Shown here: in pieces, positions 34,276 to 42,512 of the stretch
Layout: each line of letters begins with the position of its first letter
Position numbering within the stretch: position 1 is the first letter of the stretch
Assembly: GCA_022447545.1 (NCBI GenBank)
Contig: JAKVBI010000027.1
Coordinates: 38,044 to 85,531 of the forward strand
Direction of reading: 5' to 3'
Length of the DNA stretch: 47,488 bases
Source of the DNA: Myxococcota bacterium
Lineage (GTDB): Bacteria; Myxococcota_A; UBA9160; SMWR01
The notes under the pieces: generated by a model
Seen by the model: only the letters and a program-made list of their open reading frames with translations
Told to the model about the DNA's origin: nothing
The model's database searches: none
Made by a program: the position numbers and the translations under genes

Positions 34276-35910
34276 TCAACTACCGAATTGCATCCCCTCG
34301 TAGCCCGCATTCGCCACCGCTTCACAGCGCTCGCGATACAGGGGCTGGCCTCCCGTGTAGGGGGACACGACTCGGGGTTTCCCGGGGATGTTGGCGCCTA
34401 CGTACCAGGAGTTCCCGCGACCCATGAGCGAGTACTGCGACACCTCCGCCACGTGCTCCACCCACTCGTCCTGAGCGGTCACGGTCGCCTCCACGCGGCT
34501 CTTTCCCGTCTCGTTCATGTGTTGGATACAGTCTGCGATCCAATCGACATGCTGTTCGATGGCGACGGGCATGTTGATCAGCACGGAGGGGCTTCCAGGG
34601 CCCGTAATCGTAAACAGGTTGGGGAAACCCGCCACCTGGATCCCGAGGAACGTCCGGGGCCCCTCCGCCCAGGTGTCGGCCAGCCGCTGGCCGCCGGAGC
34701 CCTCGATTTCGATCTTGAGCAGGGAACCCGTCATGGCGTCGAAGCCAGTTGCAAACACGAGGACGTCGAGTTCGTACTCGGCGTCGGCCGTCCGCAGACC
34801 CGACGGTGTGATGGATTCGATGGGAACGGTCTTGATGTCCACCAGACTCACATTGTCGCGGTTGAAGGTCGTGTAGTAGTCGGTGTCGATGGGCGGACGC
34901 TTGGACCCATAGGCGTGACACTTGGGACACAGCAACTCGGCGGTCTCAGGATCCTTCACGATGCCCCGGATCTTGTTCCGAATGAACTCCGACGCAATTT
35001 CGTTGGCTGCCGGGTCCAAGAGAAGGTCGCTGAAGCCCCCCCAGAGAAACTTGAAGCCTCCCTCCTCCCACAATCCCTCGAGGATCTCATCACGTTCCTC
35101 GGGAGACACATCGTGCGTGCTGCGGTCGATGGGGAAGTAGGGGAACCCGGCAGGAGACTCACGGGTTCGCTTGAAGATCTGGGAGTAGTTCTTCTTGATT
35201 TCGACCTGATCTGATGCAGCGAAGGCGGCGTGACGAGCCGGCACCGTAAAATTCGGAGTGCGCTGGAAGACCGTGAGGTGTTCTGCGGCCGCCGCGATGA
35301 CCGGGGTTGCTTGGATGCCCGTGGAACCGGTCCCAATCAAACCCACGCGCTTCCCAGTGAAGTCGACGCCACCCTTGGGCCATCGCGCCGTGTGATACGA
35401 CTCGCCCTCAAAACTGTCGCGACCCTGGATGTCGGGAAGGTTCGCGTCCGAGAGGCAACCCACCGCAGTCACCAGATAACGGGCCGAAACACATTCTCCA
35501 TGCTCCGTACGGATCTCCCAGCGGTTCGTCGCATCGTCGAACTTCGCGTGGGTCACGCGGGTCGAGAGTTGAATGTTCCGACGCAGGTCGAAGCGGTCCG
35601 CTACGTGATTGAGATAGCGCTCGATCTCGGGCTGCTCCGGATACTTCCCCGTCCACTCCCACTCCTGCGCAAGGTCCTCGTCGAAGGAGAAGCAGTAATA
35701 GAAACTCTCGGAGTCGCAACGAGCCCCCGGATACCGATTCCAGTACCAGGTTCCCCCCACACCGTCGCCCGTCTCGTAGACCTGGACATCCATGCCCATG
35801 ACGTCCCGAAACTTGTAGAGCGCGCACAGCCCGGCAAAACCGGCCCCAATGACCACCGCATCCAGTTCACGGGAAGCTTGGTTGCGCGAATTGTTGTCTG
35901 TTCCCGGCAT
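34276..35910 (-). CDS. Type I Baeyer-Villiger monooxygenase (cyclohexanone monooxygenase-like)
   Basis: 544 residues from the ATG at 35910 with GGAGAG 6 bases upstream; the frame is open to 36189 but that part crosses the divergent promoter. FAD motif GAGFAG at 22-27, GGTWYWNRYPGARCDSES, the BVMO fingerprint FEGESYHTARWP at 167-178, the NADPH motif GTGSTG about 193-198, and the late ATGFDAMTGS. Length and pattern equal classical CHMO-type enzymes, which insert oxygen next to a ketone. With the EtaA-like enzyme it forms a two-gene minus-strand operon facing a P450-SnoaL operon. The natural ketone could be a terpenoid, steroid or aliphatic compound. Confidence 0.94.
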   Translation of the reverse strand: MPGTDNNSRNQASRELDAVVIGAGFAGLCALYKFRDVMGMDVQVYETGDGVGGTWYWNRYPGARCDSESFYYCFSFDEDLAQEWEWTGKYPEQPEIERYLNHVADRFDLRRNIQLSTRVTHAKFDDATNRWEIRTEHGECVSARYLVTAVGCLSDANLPDIQGRDSFEGESYHTARWPKGGVDFTGKRVGLIGTGSTGIQATPVIAAAAEHLTVFQRTPNFTVPARHAAFAASDQVEIKKNYSQIFKRTRESPAGFPYFPIDRSTHDVSPEERDEILEGLWEEGGFKFLWGGFSDLLLDPAANEIASEFIRNKIRGIVKDPETAELLCPKCHAYGSKRPPIDTDYYTTFNRDNVSLVDIKTVPIESITPSGLRTADAEYELDVLVFATGFDAMTGSLLKIEIEGSGGQRLADTWAEGPRTFLGIQVAGFPNLFTITGPGSPSVLINMPVAIEQHVDWIADCIQHMNETGKSRVEATVTAQDEWVEHVAEVSQYSLMGRGNSWYVGANIPGKPRVVSPYTGGQPLYRERCEAVANAGYEGMQFGS

Positions 35911-35963
35911 GGTCTCTCCACAGCTGAAATGTCTTTTCATCCTACCATCGCGCTGCAGGGGGT

Positions 35964-35980
35964 GCCCATTTGGAATGGGC
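35964..35980. promoter_or_regulatory. Operator-like dyad GCCCATT-TGG-AATGGGC
   Basis: A perfect 7-base inverted repeat with a three-base centre lies midway in the 172-base region between the BVMO start (35910) and the P450 start (36083). It is placed to control both operons. The cognate repressor is not obvious in the window. Confidence 0.5.
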
Positions 35981-36025
35981 TCCACGGCCCGCCCAGAAGG
36001 CAGAACGAGCGACGACCGGCCCAGG

Positions 36026-36031
36026 TATAAT
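36026..36031 (+). promoter_or_regulatory. Candidate -10 box TATAAT of the P450 operon
   Basis: An exact TATAAT in otherwise GC-rich DNA, 51 bases upstream of the P450 ATG. No good -35 is seen 17 bases above it, so it may need an activator or be used with the dyad 46 bases upstream. Confidence 0.35.
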
Positions 36032-36082
36032 CCCGACCTCGCGCTCACGACAAATGGCGACAGAACGCCCCTCGGGAGTCTC

Positions 36083-37276
36083 ATGTCCACAGCTATTTTC
36101 GAGCCTTGCGGCGGGGAGCGCTGGCGCAATCCCTTCCCCATGTACAAGCAGCTTCGTGACGAGGATCCGGTGCACCACGTTCTGGACAACGGAGCGGGCC
36201 AGGACTACTACGTCCTCTCTCGATTCAACCATGTCTTCGAGGCAGTGGTCGATTCCGCCACCTTCTCCTCGGCAGCGGGACTCACCGTCAACTACGACGA
36301 CATGGACAAACTCGGGCTCGAGTCGCCGATCGTGATGATGGACCCCCCCGAACACACAGATCTGCGAAAGCTCGCCGTAAAGCGATTCACCCCGAAACAA
36401 GTGCGCGAACTCGACTCGATGGTGCGAGCGTTCGTCGTCGAACGCATCGACGCCATCCGCGAAATGGGGAACGCGGACATCGTCGCCGAACTCTTGAAAC
36501 CCCTGCCGAGCTTCGTGGTCGCGCACTCCCTGGGGGTCCCGGCCGAAGATCGCCATCGCTTCGACACCTGGACTCACGCAACCGTCGATGCCAACGCTGA
36601 GGGAAGCCTCCTCGACGCCAACGCCGTCGTCGCCGACCTGTTCGGGTTCTTCGCCAGGTTGATCGAAAAGCGCCGGGCGGAACCAAGAGACGACATGCTC
36701 TCAGCCCTCATTCTCGGGCGTCTCAAGACCGGCGAAGAGGTCTCCATGGCCAAACTACTGGGAATGGCCTTCACGATGGTCACGGGAGGGAACGACACCG
36801 TGACCGGACTCCTCGGCGGCACACTCGAGATCCTCACACGATACCCGGAGCAGCGGGCCCGCTTGATCGAAGATCCCAGCGCCATCCCGGCTGCCATCGA
36901 GGAATTCCTTCGACTCACCTCCCCCGTCCAGGGGCTCACGAGGACCACCACACGCGACGTGGAGATCGACGGCCACGTGATCCCCGAGGGTCGAAAGGCC
37001 ATGCTCCTCTACGCATCGGCGAACCGCGATGAGCGCGAGTTCGGGGCCGATGCCGAGGCGTGCAATGTTTCCCGCAAGATCCGGCGCCACATCGCCCTGG
37101 GCTACGGCCCCCACCACTGCATCGGAGCCGCCCTGGCCCGGCTTCAGGGACGGATCACCCTCGAGGAACTGCTTACTCGTTGCCCAGACTTTGCAGTAGA
37201 CGCCGACGCCGGCACCTATGCGACCGGCGCCTACACCCGACGTTTCACAACCCTGCCCTTCGTGGCCCAAGCATGA
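36083..37276 (+). CDS. Cytochrome P450 monooxygenase
   Basis: 397 residues from the ATG at 36083 with GGGAG 5 bases before it; upstream frame is not used. Motifs: I helix GGNDTV at 235-240, ExxR E274-R277 (EEFLR), haem loop LGYGPHHCIG with Cys346. The second Thr of the usual (A/G)GxxTT is Val240, and Tyr replaces Phe in the haem loop. Soluble bacterial class I enzyme needing separate redox partners. It is only distantly similar to the P450 at 2081. It begins an operon with a SnoaL-like protein 11 bases downstream and faces the two BVMO genes, so it likely acts in the same oxidative pathway. Confidence 0.93.
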   Translation: MSTAIFEPCGGERWRNPFPMYKQLRDEDPVHHVLDNGAGQDYYVLSRFNHVFEAVVDSATFSSAAGLTVNYDDMDKLGLESPIVMMDPPEHTDLRKLAVKRFTPKQVRELDSMVRAFVVERIDAIREMGNADIVAELLKPLPSFVVAHSLGVPAEDRHRFDTWTHATVDANAEGSLLDANAVVADLFGFFARLIEKRRAEPRDDMLSALILGRLKTGEEVSMAKLLGMAFTMVTGGNDTVTGLLGGTLEILTRYPEQRARLIEDPSAIPAAIEEFLRLTSPVQGLTRTTTRDVEIDGHVIPEGRKAMLLYASANRDEREFGADAEACNVSRKIRRHIALGYGPHHCIGAALARLQGRITLEELLTRCPDFAVDADAGTYATGAYTRRFTTLPFVAQA

Positions 37277-37286
37277 GAGTCAAACC

Positions 37287-37778
37287 ATGATCCCCGACAA
37301 CGGTTACGGTTACCTCGCCGAAGAAGTAAGGCGCAAGAACGTAAAGTTCGACCGCGCTGAGGTGGAAGCTGAATTGGTGAAATATGAGAGACGAGGGCAG
37401 ATCGCCGTCGAAACCGGCGACTGGAGCCAGTGGGCAGACCAGTTCAGCGAAGATGCCATCTACGTCGAGCACCAGTACGGAATCTTCCGCGGTCGTGAAG
37501 CCATCCGCGGTTGGATCTGCGGTGTGATGCAGGGCCAGGCGACCGAAATGTCGTTCCCCATCGAGTTTGCCGTCATCGACAACGATCGGGTCGTGTCCTA
37601 CGTGCCCAACCGTTACGCGAACCCCGTGGACCCTTCGGGTGAACCCTATCAGTTCGTGGCCATCACCATCCTGCACTACGCCGGTGACGGACAGTGGTGT
37701 TACGAAGAGGACATCTACAACGCCGAGGAGAGCAAGCGTATCCACGCCCGCTACGGCGAGGCCAAGGCCTCCGCCTAG
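37287..37778 (+). CDS. SnoaL-like / NTF2-fold protein
   Basis: 163 residues following the P450 by 11 bases. NTF2-like pattern: a helical front RAEVEAELVKYERRGQIAVE, GDWSQWADQFSEDAIYVEHQYG, then FRGREAIRGWI and later strands VVSYVPNRYANP and FVAITILHY. This fold serves in polyketide cyclases, ketosteroid isomerases and dehydratases; no catalytic set can be fixed here. Operon with the P450 suggests it handles its product. Its 3' end overlaps the convergent SDR by 4 bases. Confidence 0.8.
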   Translation: MIPDNGYGYLAEEVRRKNVKFDRAEVEAELVKYERRGQIAVETGDWSQWADQFSEDAIYVEHQYGIFRGREAIRGWICGVMQGQATEMSFPIEFAVIDNDRVVSYVPNRYANPVDPSGEPYQFVAITILHYAGDGQWCYEEDIYNAEESKRIHARYGEAKASA

Positions 37779-38557
37779 ACGCCCTCTCCAGCGATGGGCT
37801 CCCTCCACGGACCGGCCAGATGCCCGCCATCGATCACGAATTGGGCGCCCGTGATGTAGCTCGCCTCGTCACTGACGAGAAACAACGCCAACGACGCCAC
37901 CTCGTGGGGCTCTCCCATGCGCTTGATCGGCTGCATACTCATCAGGCGGTCGAGCTTGGCCCGAACCTCTTCATCGATTTCCAGCACCATGGGACTCGAG
38001 ATCACACCCGGGTGGATCGAATTCACGCGGACCCCGAGAGGGCCCAGCTCAATGGCCGCCGATCGCGTCATGCCCGTCACCGCGAACTTCGTCGCCGTAT
38101 AGCTCGTCATCCCAAGTACGCCGACCAGGCCATCGATAGAAGAGATGTTCACGATGGCGCCGTTTCCGGTTTCCACCATGGCCGACTTAACGGCTCGCAT
38201 CCCCAAATAGACTCCGTTGAGATTCACGTCGATCAGCTCGTGGTGAGTCTCGAGCTCCAGCGTATCCAGTTCACCCAAGGCACCGATTCCCGCATTGTTG
38301 ACGAGAACGTGTAAGGCACCGAACCGTTCCGTCACAGCGGCTACGGCCCGATCCCACTCCTCCACCTGGGTCACGTCCAAGTGCTGATAGGAAGCAGCCT
38401 CACCGAGTTCGGCGGCCAGAGCCTCGCCCTGATCATCCAACACATCGGTGAGCATCACGCTCGCGCCTTCGGCCACGAATCGCCTCGCCTCAGCCTCCCC
38501 CTGCCCGCGTGCGGCCCCGGTAATCAGGGCCACCTTGCCTGCCAACCTTCCACTCAT
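37775..38557 (-). CDS. Short-chain dehydrogenase (hydroxysteroid dehydrogenase-like)
   Basis: 260 residues. Motifs: TGAARGQG at 13-20, NNAG at 87-90, Ser139/140 in SSIDGL, Y153-x3-K157 (YTATK), and RVNSIHPGVISSPM. It is a close paralog of the SDR at 24355-25122 (same NISSIDGLVG and NSIHPG blocks). Asp after strand 2 (LTDVLDD) favours NAD+. Likely oxidises a secondary alcohol to the ketone that the neighbouring BVMOs could use, which is inference from position only. Confidence 0.9.
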   Translation of the reverse strand: MSGRLAGKVALITGAARGQGEAEARRFVAEGASVMLTDVLDDQGEALAAELGEAASYQHLDVTQVEEWDRAVAAVTERFGALHVLVNNAGIGALGELDTLELETHHELIDVNLNGVYLGMRAVKSAMVETGNGAIVNISSIDGLVGVLGMTSYTATKFAVTGMTRSAAIELGPLGVRVNSIHPGVISSPMVLEIDEEVRAKLDRLMSMQPIKRMGEPHEVASLALFLVSDEASYITGAQFVIDGGHLAGPWREPIAGEGV

Positions 38558-38748
38558 GGTCAGTCCACCTGTACTTTGCAGCTCGACTCCACATCTCGTG
38601 TGTCTTACCGTGAATCCCGAACGCTACTCGATCAGGAACCCGTCGCCACGGGAAGCGGAACCTGGAGAACCACTCACTGCTTCTCCTATCCTTTCGAGCG
38701 CTGCCGACGGCCCACGCCGGGAACCATCGTCGTATCCAACGGAGCCCC

Positions 38749-39822
38749 ATGGTCCCGAGATCGAGAAAAGATCAGGTTCTGGCCCCCCAACGCCAGTGGT
38801 CCACTGCGATGTTGGCCGGAATCGCGATTCTCACCTTCGCATCGGGCGCACCCGCCACGGAGATCGGCCCGGCGCCAACGACCGAAGATGGGCGCTTCGA
38901 GAACCCGGGCGGGCCTCTCTCCCACGGGAGCTTCGGGGTCCGCTTCTCGTTTTTCATGCGCCGGATGGCAGGCGCATTTGGTAATCGTGGCGAAATACCG
39001 GATCGAATCGACAACGACGGTGCCTTCCTGCGCGAAAACGCGGGAACAAGGCGGCCCACGGTTACCTGGGTGGGCCACGCCACCCTGCTCGTCCAGATGG
39101 ACGGGGTGAGCTTCCTCACCGATCCCATCTGGTCGCGTACGGCAAGCCCCGTGAGTGGGATCGGACCCGGCAGATTCGTACCACCGGGGATCAAATTCGA
39201 GGATCTGCCTCCCATTGATTTCGTGGTGGTCTCCCACAACCACTACGACCATCTGGACCTCCCAACTCTCGAAAAACTGGCTCGACGGTCGCCGGATACG
39301 CGCTTCCTCGTTCCCCTGGGCAATGCCGAACTCCTGGAATCACGAGGAATCGACCGGGTCGAACCACTGAATTGGGGCGAGTCGGTCCAGATTCGAGAGG
39401 TGACCGTCTACGCCATGCCGGCGCAGCACTGGAGCCAGCGCGGCCTGACCGACCGAAACCGATCCCTCTGGGCGTCCTGGGCAGTGGTGGGACCGGAACG
39501 ACGCTTCTACTTCGCCGGCGACACGGGTTACTTCGACGGTTTTCGGAAGGTTGGAGACGCCCTGGGGCCCTTTGACATCGCGGCCGTACCCATCGGTGCC
39601 TACCGGCCCGTAGAGATGATGCGTGAGGCTCACATGAACCCTGAGGAAGCGGTTCAGGCCGCTCTTGACGTCGGTGCGGGCGCCGCGGTCGCCATCCATT
39701 TCGGCACCTTCGACCTCGCCACCGAGCCCCTCGACGAACCTCCCATACGCTTTCGCGAGGCGGGCCACGCCGCCGACCAACAAACCTGGGTTCTCGACAT
39801 CGGGGAGACCCGCGATTTCTGA
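38749..39822 (+). CDS. Metallo-beta-lactamase-fold hydrolase (NAPE-PLD/UlaG-like), exported
   Basis: 357 residues, ATG with GGAG upstream. A hydrophobic segment (about 18-34) looks like a signal or anchor, followed by VTWVGHATLLVQMDGVSFLT and TDPIW. Metal motif SHNHYDHLD at 162-170 (H163, H165, D167, H168), a further His in PAQHWSQRG, and the late Asp in FAGDTGYFDG. This arrangement matches the NAPE-phospholipase D-like/RomA branch that cleaves phosphodiesters of N-acyl lipids or related molecules. Substrate not shown; probably periplasmic if the signal is used. Confidence 0.87.
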   Translation: MVPRSRKDQVLAPQRQWSTAMLAGIAILTFASGAPATEIGPAPTTEDGRFENPGGPLSHGSFGVRFSFFMRRMAGAFGNRGEIPDRIDNDGAFLRENAGTRRPTVTWVGHATLLVQMDGVSFLTDPIWSRTASPVSGIGPGRFVPPGIKFEDLPPIDFVVVSHNHYDHLDLPTLEKLARRSPDTRFLVPLGNAELLESRGIDRVEPLNWGESVQIREVTVYAMPAQHWSQRGLTDRNRSLWASWAVVGPERRFYFAGDTGYFDGFRKVGDALGPFDIAAVPIGAYRPVEMMREAHMNPEEAVQAALDVGAGAAVAIHFGTFDLATEPLDEPPIRFREAGHAADQQTWVLDIGETRDF

Positions 39823-39889
39823 CCCTTGGGGTGTGGCCTCGCGTCGGGAGGCGGTTGGCATCCATGCTGGAGACTGGAAGGAGCACCCC

Positions 39890-40303
39890 ATGCCCGAGTC
39901 CATCGCGATTGCCAATACCCGGCGTGCGCGGGCGTGGTTCAGCGCGCTGGGAAGCTGCGACTACCCCGCCCTGCGCGAGTTGTTGGCCGAAGACGTCGAA
40001 CTCTGGACGTCGCCCTCAGTGCGCAGCGAAGGGATCGTGGGACGGGACAATGCGTTGGAGCGCCTGGAGCGCGTGCTCAGCGGAGGCAGCGTCTTTGCCC
40101 CCGGAAGCCTCGAGTGCCGGGTCTTGGATGTGATTGCCGAGGGCGACGAAACAGCCTCTCACCTGGTCATGAGTGGGCAATTTCCCGACGGCAAGCCCTA
40201 CGAGAGCATCTACCTGGTCTGGCAACGCTGGCAGGACGGCCGCATGACCTACCAGCTCGAACTGTTCGACGCCGCCCACAAGAACCAGCAACGGGAAGCG
40301 TGA
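39890..40303 (+). CDS. SnoaL-like protein, first of a tandem pair
   Basis: 137 residues, start fixed by GGAAGGAG 6 bases upstream. The frame is open from 39665 only as a shadow. NTF2-like: ARAWFSALGSCDYPALRELLAEDVELW, SPSVRSEGIVGRDNALERL, then strands ending YLVWQRWQDGRMTYQLELFD. It is about half identical by eye to the next gene, 7 bases downstream, so the two arose by tandem duplication. Predicted small-molecule isomerase, cyclase or binding protein; reaction unknown. Confidence 0.82.
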   Translation: MPESIAIANTRRARAWFSALGSCDYPALRELLAEDVELWTSPSVRSEGIVGRDNALERLERVLSGGSVFAPGSLECRVLDVIAEGDETASHLVMSGQFPDGKPYESIYLVWQRWQDGRMTYQLELFDAAHKNQQREA

Positions 40304-40310
40304 GGAACCC

Positions 40311-40721
40311 ATGACTGAATCCCAGACGAGCCACCGCGCGTGTGCCCTGGCCTGGTTTCGCGCCCTGGGGGCCTCGGACTACCCGGCCATGAAGGACCTC
40401 ATGGCCGAGGAGGTCGAGTTCTGGACATCCCCGTCGGTACGCGAGGGCGGAATCATCGGCCGAAACGAAGTCATGGACCGCCTCGAACGCGTTTTCAGCA
40501 GTGGCCGCTACTACGAGCCCGGTAGCTTCGCCTGCCAGGTGCTGGGCGTGATCGCCGAGGGCGATCAGACCGCTGCAAGGGTGGTGATGCGGGGCCGCTT
40601 CCCCAACGGCAACCCCTACGAGAACATCTACCTCGTGTGGCAACGCTGGCAGAACGGGCAGATGACGTACCAACTCGAGTTGTTCGACGCCGCCCATTGG
40701 GCCCATCAGCACGGGGCCTGA
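40311..40721 (+). CDS. SnoaL-like protein, second of a tandem pair
   Basis: 136 residues; the ATG lies 7 bases after the previous stop. It shares CALAWFRALGASDYPAMKDL, WTSPSVREGGIIGRNEVMDR and YLVWQRWQNGQMTYQLELFD with its upstream copy. Such pairs may form heterodimers. It is convergent with the SDR at 40747 across 25 bases. Confidence 0.82.
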   Translation: MTESQTSHRACALAWFRALGASDYPAMKDLMAEEVEFWTSPSVREGGIIGRNEVMDRLERVFSSGRYYEPGSFACQVLGVIAEGDQTAARVVMRGRFPNGNPYENIYLVWQRWQNGQMTYQLELFDAAHWAHQHGA

Positions 40722-40746
40722 GTCGTGTCCGACTCCGCGGCCAACC

Positions 40747-41700
40747 CTAGGACTCGGGGCCGTCGTCCGGCCCCATGCGTGTCACCCCGAGATCCTCGAA
40801 TCCCACTCCGAACAAGCCGCTGTCCTCCTGACCCGAGCGCGCGATCAGCAACCCCTCGGAATCCATGACCTGGCTCCAGTTTTCGCGCAGCGCCTCCACG
40901 CTGGGCTCAGCCGTCTTGAACCCCGGAACTACCGCGTAGGTGACCCGCGCGGTCCGTCCCGCCCCGACGCTCAGGATCTCGCCGTTGCAGGGGGCCTCCT
41001 CGTGACAGAGCAAAGCCACGGTGGGCGCCACGGATTCGGCGGGGAAGGTCCGCTTCATCCAGTCTCGGATCGTGTCGCTGGGAACCTGGGCAGACATGGG
41101 CGTAAAGGCCATGGGCATGATGGCGTTGACCTTGATCCCATGGCGCTCGCCGGTCTGCGCCAGGCAGCGCGTGAGGCTCACCAAACCGCCCTTGGCAGCG
41201 GGGTAGTCCCAGGAGTCGTCCACCCCCATGGCGGTGGCCGAGGCCGTGTTCACGATCCGCCCATAGCCCTGCTCGCGCATGGCCCGCCAGGCCGGTCGCA
41301 GAACGTGGAAGGCCCCGTAAAGGTGAGTCTTCAGGACCAGGTCGAGTTGAGCGTCTGGGAGATCCACGAAACCTGCGCCAGGACGTCCGACCCCGGCGTT
41401 GTTGACCACGATGTCCAAGCGTCCGAAGCGCTCCAGGGCTTGTTCGACCATGGCGCGCCCGCCCTCGGCCGTCGCCACGCTATGGGTATCGACGACGGCT
41501 CGGCCTCCCCGGGCCTCGATCTCCGCCACCACCTCCGCAGCGCTGGCCCCCTGCTGGGCTTCCACGTCGGTACCGCCGATGTCGTTGACGACCACTGCCG
41601 CGCCGCGCTCTGCCAACAACCTGGCGTGGGCTGCGCCGAGCCCTCCACCGGCCCCCGTCACCAACGCGACGCGGTCATCGAAACGAAGCTCTCCCGCCAA
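40747..41700 (-). CDS. SDR dehydrogenase, multifunctional-enzyme-2-like
   Basis: 317 residues from TTG, supported by AGGAGG about 8 bases upstream; no ATG fits. TGAGGGLG at 15-22, VVNDIGG after strand 2, NNAG at 100-103, Ser154-type serine (NTASATAM), and Y166-x3-K170 in WDYPAAKGG. The VVNDIGG segment and the extended C-terminal part are typical of the (3R)-hydroxyacyl-CoA dehydrogenase domain of peroxisomal MFE-2 and bacterial relatives in steroid side-chain or fatty-acid beta-oxidation. The final 90 residues are not SDR-like and could be a partner domain. Confidence 0.88.
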   Translation of the reverse strand: MAGELRFDDRVALVTGAGGGLGAAHARLLAERGAAVVVNDIGGTDVEAQQGASAAEVVAEIEARGGRAVVDTHSVATAEGGRAMVEQALERFGRLDIVVNNAGVGRPGAGFVDLPDAQLDLVLKTHLYGAFHVLRPAWRAMREQGYGRIVNTASATAMGVDDSWDYPAAKGGLVSLTRCLAQTGERHGIKVNAIMPMAFTPMSAQVPSDTIRDWMKRTFPAESVAPTVALLCHEEAPCNGEILSVGAGRTARVTYAVVPGFKTAEPSVEALRENWSQVMDSEGLLIARSGQEDSGLFGVGFEDLGVTRMGPDDGPES

Positions 41701-41786
41701 GCCCCTGCCCTCCTGCTCTTCTAATCTTCTGCTGGAGCGCCAGTATAGGCAGACTCGTTGGGCCCGAGAGGCTGTTCCTCCTCCGG

Positions 41787-41978
41787 CTAGGACCCGCTGA
41801 AGATCTCCTCGATGGGCAACCCAAAGGCCTGGGCGATCTTGAAGGCAAGGGGAAGACTCGGATCGTACTTGCCGCGTTCGATGGAAATGATGGTCTGACG
41901 CGAGACGCCGAGTTGCTTCGCGAGCTGCGCCTGGGTCCAGCCTCGTTCGGAGCGAAGGGCGGGCAAATGGTTCTTCAC
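41787..41978 (-). CDS. Small XRE-family regulator
   Basis: 63 residues from GTG that overlaps the stop of the upstream membrane gene (GTGA). The entire protein is a Cro/CI helix-turn-helix: LPALRSERGWTQAQLAKQLG, VSRQTIISIERGKYDPSL and PLAFKIAQAFGLPIEEIF. This compact type is usually encoded with a small membrane protein and autoregulates through a TGT/ACA dyad. A matching dyad is present at 42360-42388. It depends on the broken membrane gene for translation coupling. Confidence 0.85.
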   Translation of the reverse strand: MKNHLPALRSERGWTQAQLAKQLGVSRQTIISIERGKYDPSLPLAFKIAQAFGLPIEEIFSGS

Positions 41979-42306
41979 CGAAGCGACCGTCGCTGGAGCA
42001 CGTAGGACGCGACCGCCCAACTCAGCATTCCCACGCCGTACGCCCACCAGGCACTGAGCGGGGCCATGCCGGCGAAGCCCTCGAGAAGGCCACTGCCCAC
42101 CTGCATCGCCAGGGTGAAAAAGAAGACCACCGTGGCGCTGCGGGGACGAGAGCCGCAGCCGCCACCACAACGCCCACCCATCGCGCAGGCGGCTGATTCA
42201 GACCGTTCAAAATCAGGGAACCCGCGAAGACGACACCGAGATAGCCCGCCATGGCGAGCCCAAACCGCCGGGCAAAGGAGGATCGCAGAAATTCGCTCAA
42301 CGCCAT
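41975..42306 (-). pseudogene. Four-helix membrane protein with a one-base frameshift, partner of XRE
   Basis: The ATG at 42306 has GAGGGAG upstream. Frame 1 gives MALSEFLRSSFARRFGLAMA and two hydrophobic helices to AAALVP (residue 55). The next frame continues with RSATVVFFFTLAMQVGSGLL and two more helices to VLQRRSLR and TGA at 41977-41975. The spacing requires exactly one extra base, and the break falls on a GGGG run (CCCC in the message) at 42140-42143. Joined, it is a 110-residue membrane protein typical of XRE-coupled partners. It may be a sequencing indel, a recent mutation or a slippage site. Confidence 0.7.
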
Positions 42307-42359
42307 GCTCGACTCCCTCTTCTCCGGGTCAACGCCGGATCCCAGGTAGTCAAGCACCC

Positions 42360-42388
42360 TTTACATTAGATGTCAAGTCTATTTTACA
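42360..42388. promoter_or_regulatory. Overlapping TGT/ACA dyads (candidate XRE operator)
   Basis: Two overlapping imperfect dyads: TTTACAT-TAG-ATGTCAA at 42360-42376 and TGTCAAGTCTATTTTACA at 42371-42388 (pattern TGT-N-AA-N-T-NN-A-N-TT-N-ACA). An 8-base direct repeat TTTACATT frames them (42360 and 42383). A -35 TTGACA on the minus strand (42376-42371) lies inside. This is the only AT-rich patch in the 206-base divergent region and fits autoregulation by the small XRE protein. Confidence 0.5.
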
Positions 42389-42512
42389 TTCCTTCTTGCC
42401 CCGACGCGACTCGGAGATCGGTCTGAGCGGCCAACGCTCACCCGGGGTCCCATTTCTCGTATGCTCGTCGCCCCGGTCCCGGAAACCGGAGCCGAACAGG
42501 GAGATGTCGAGC

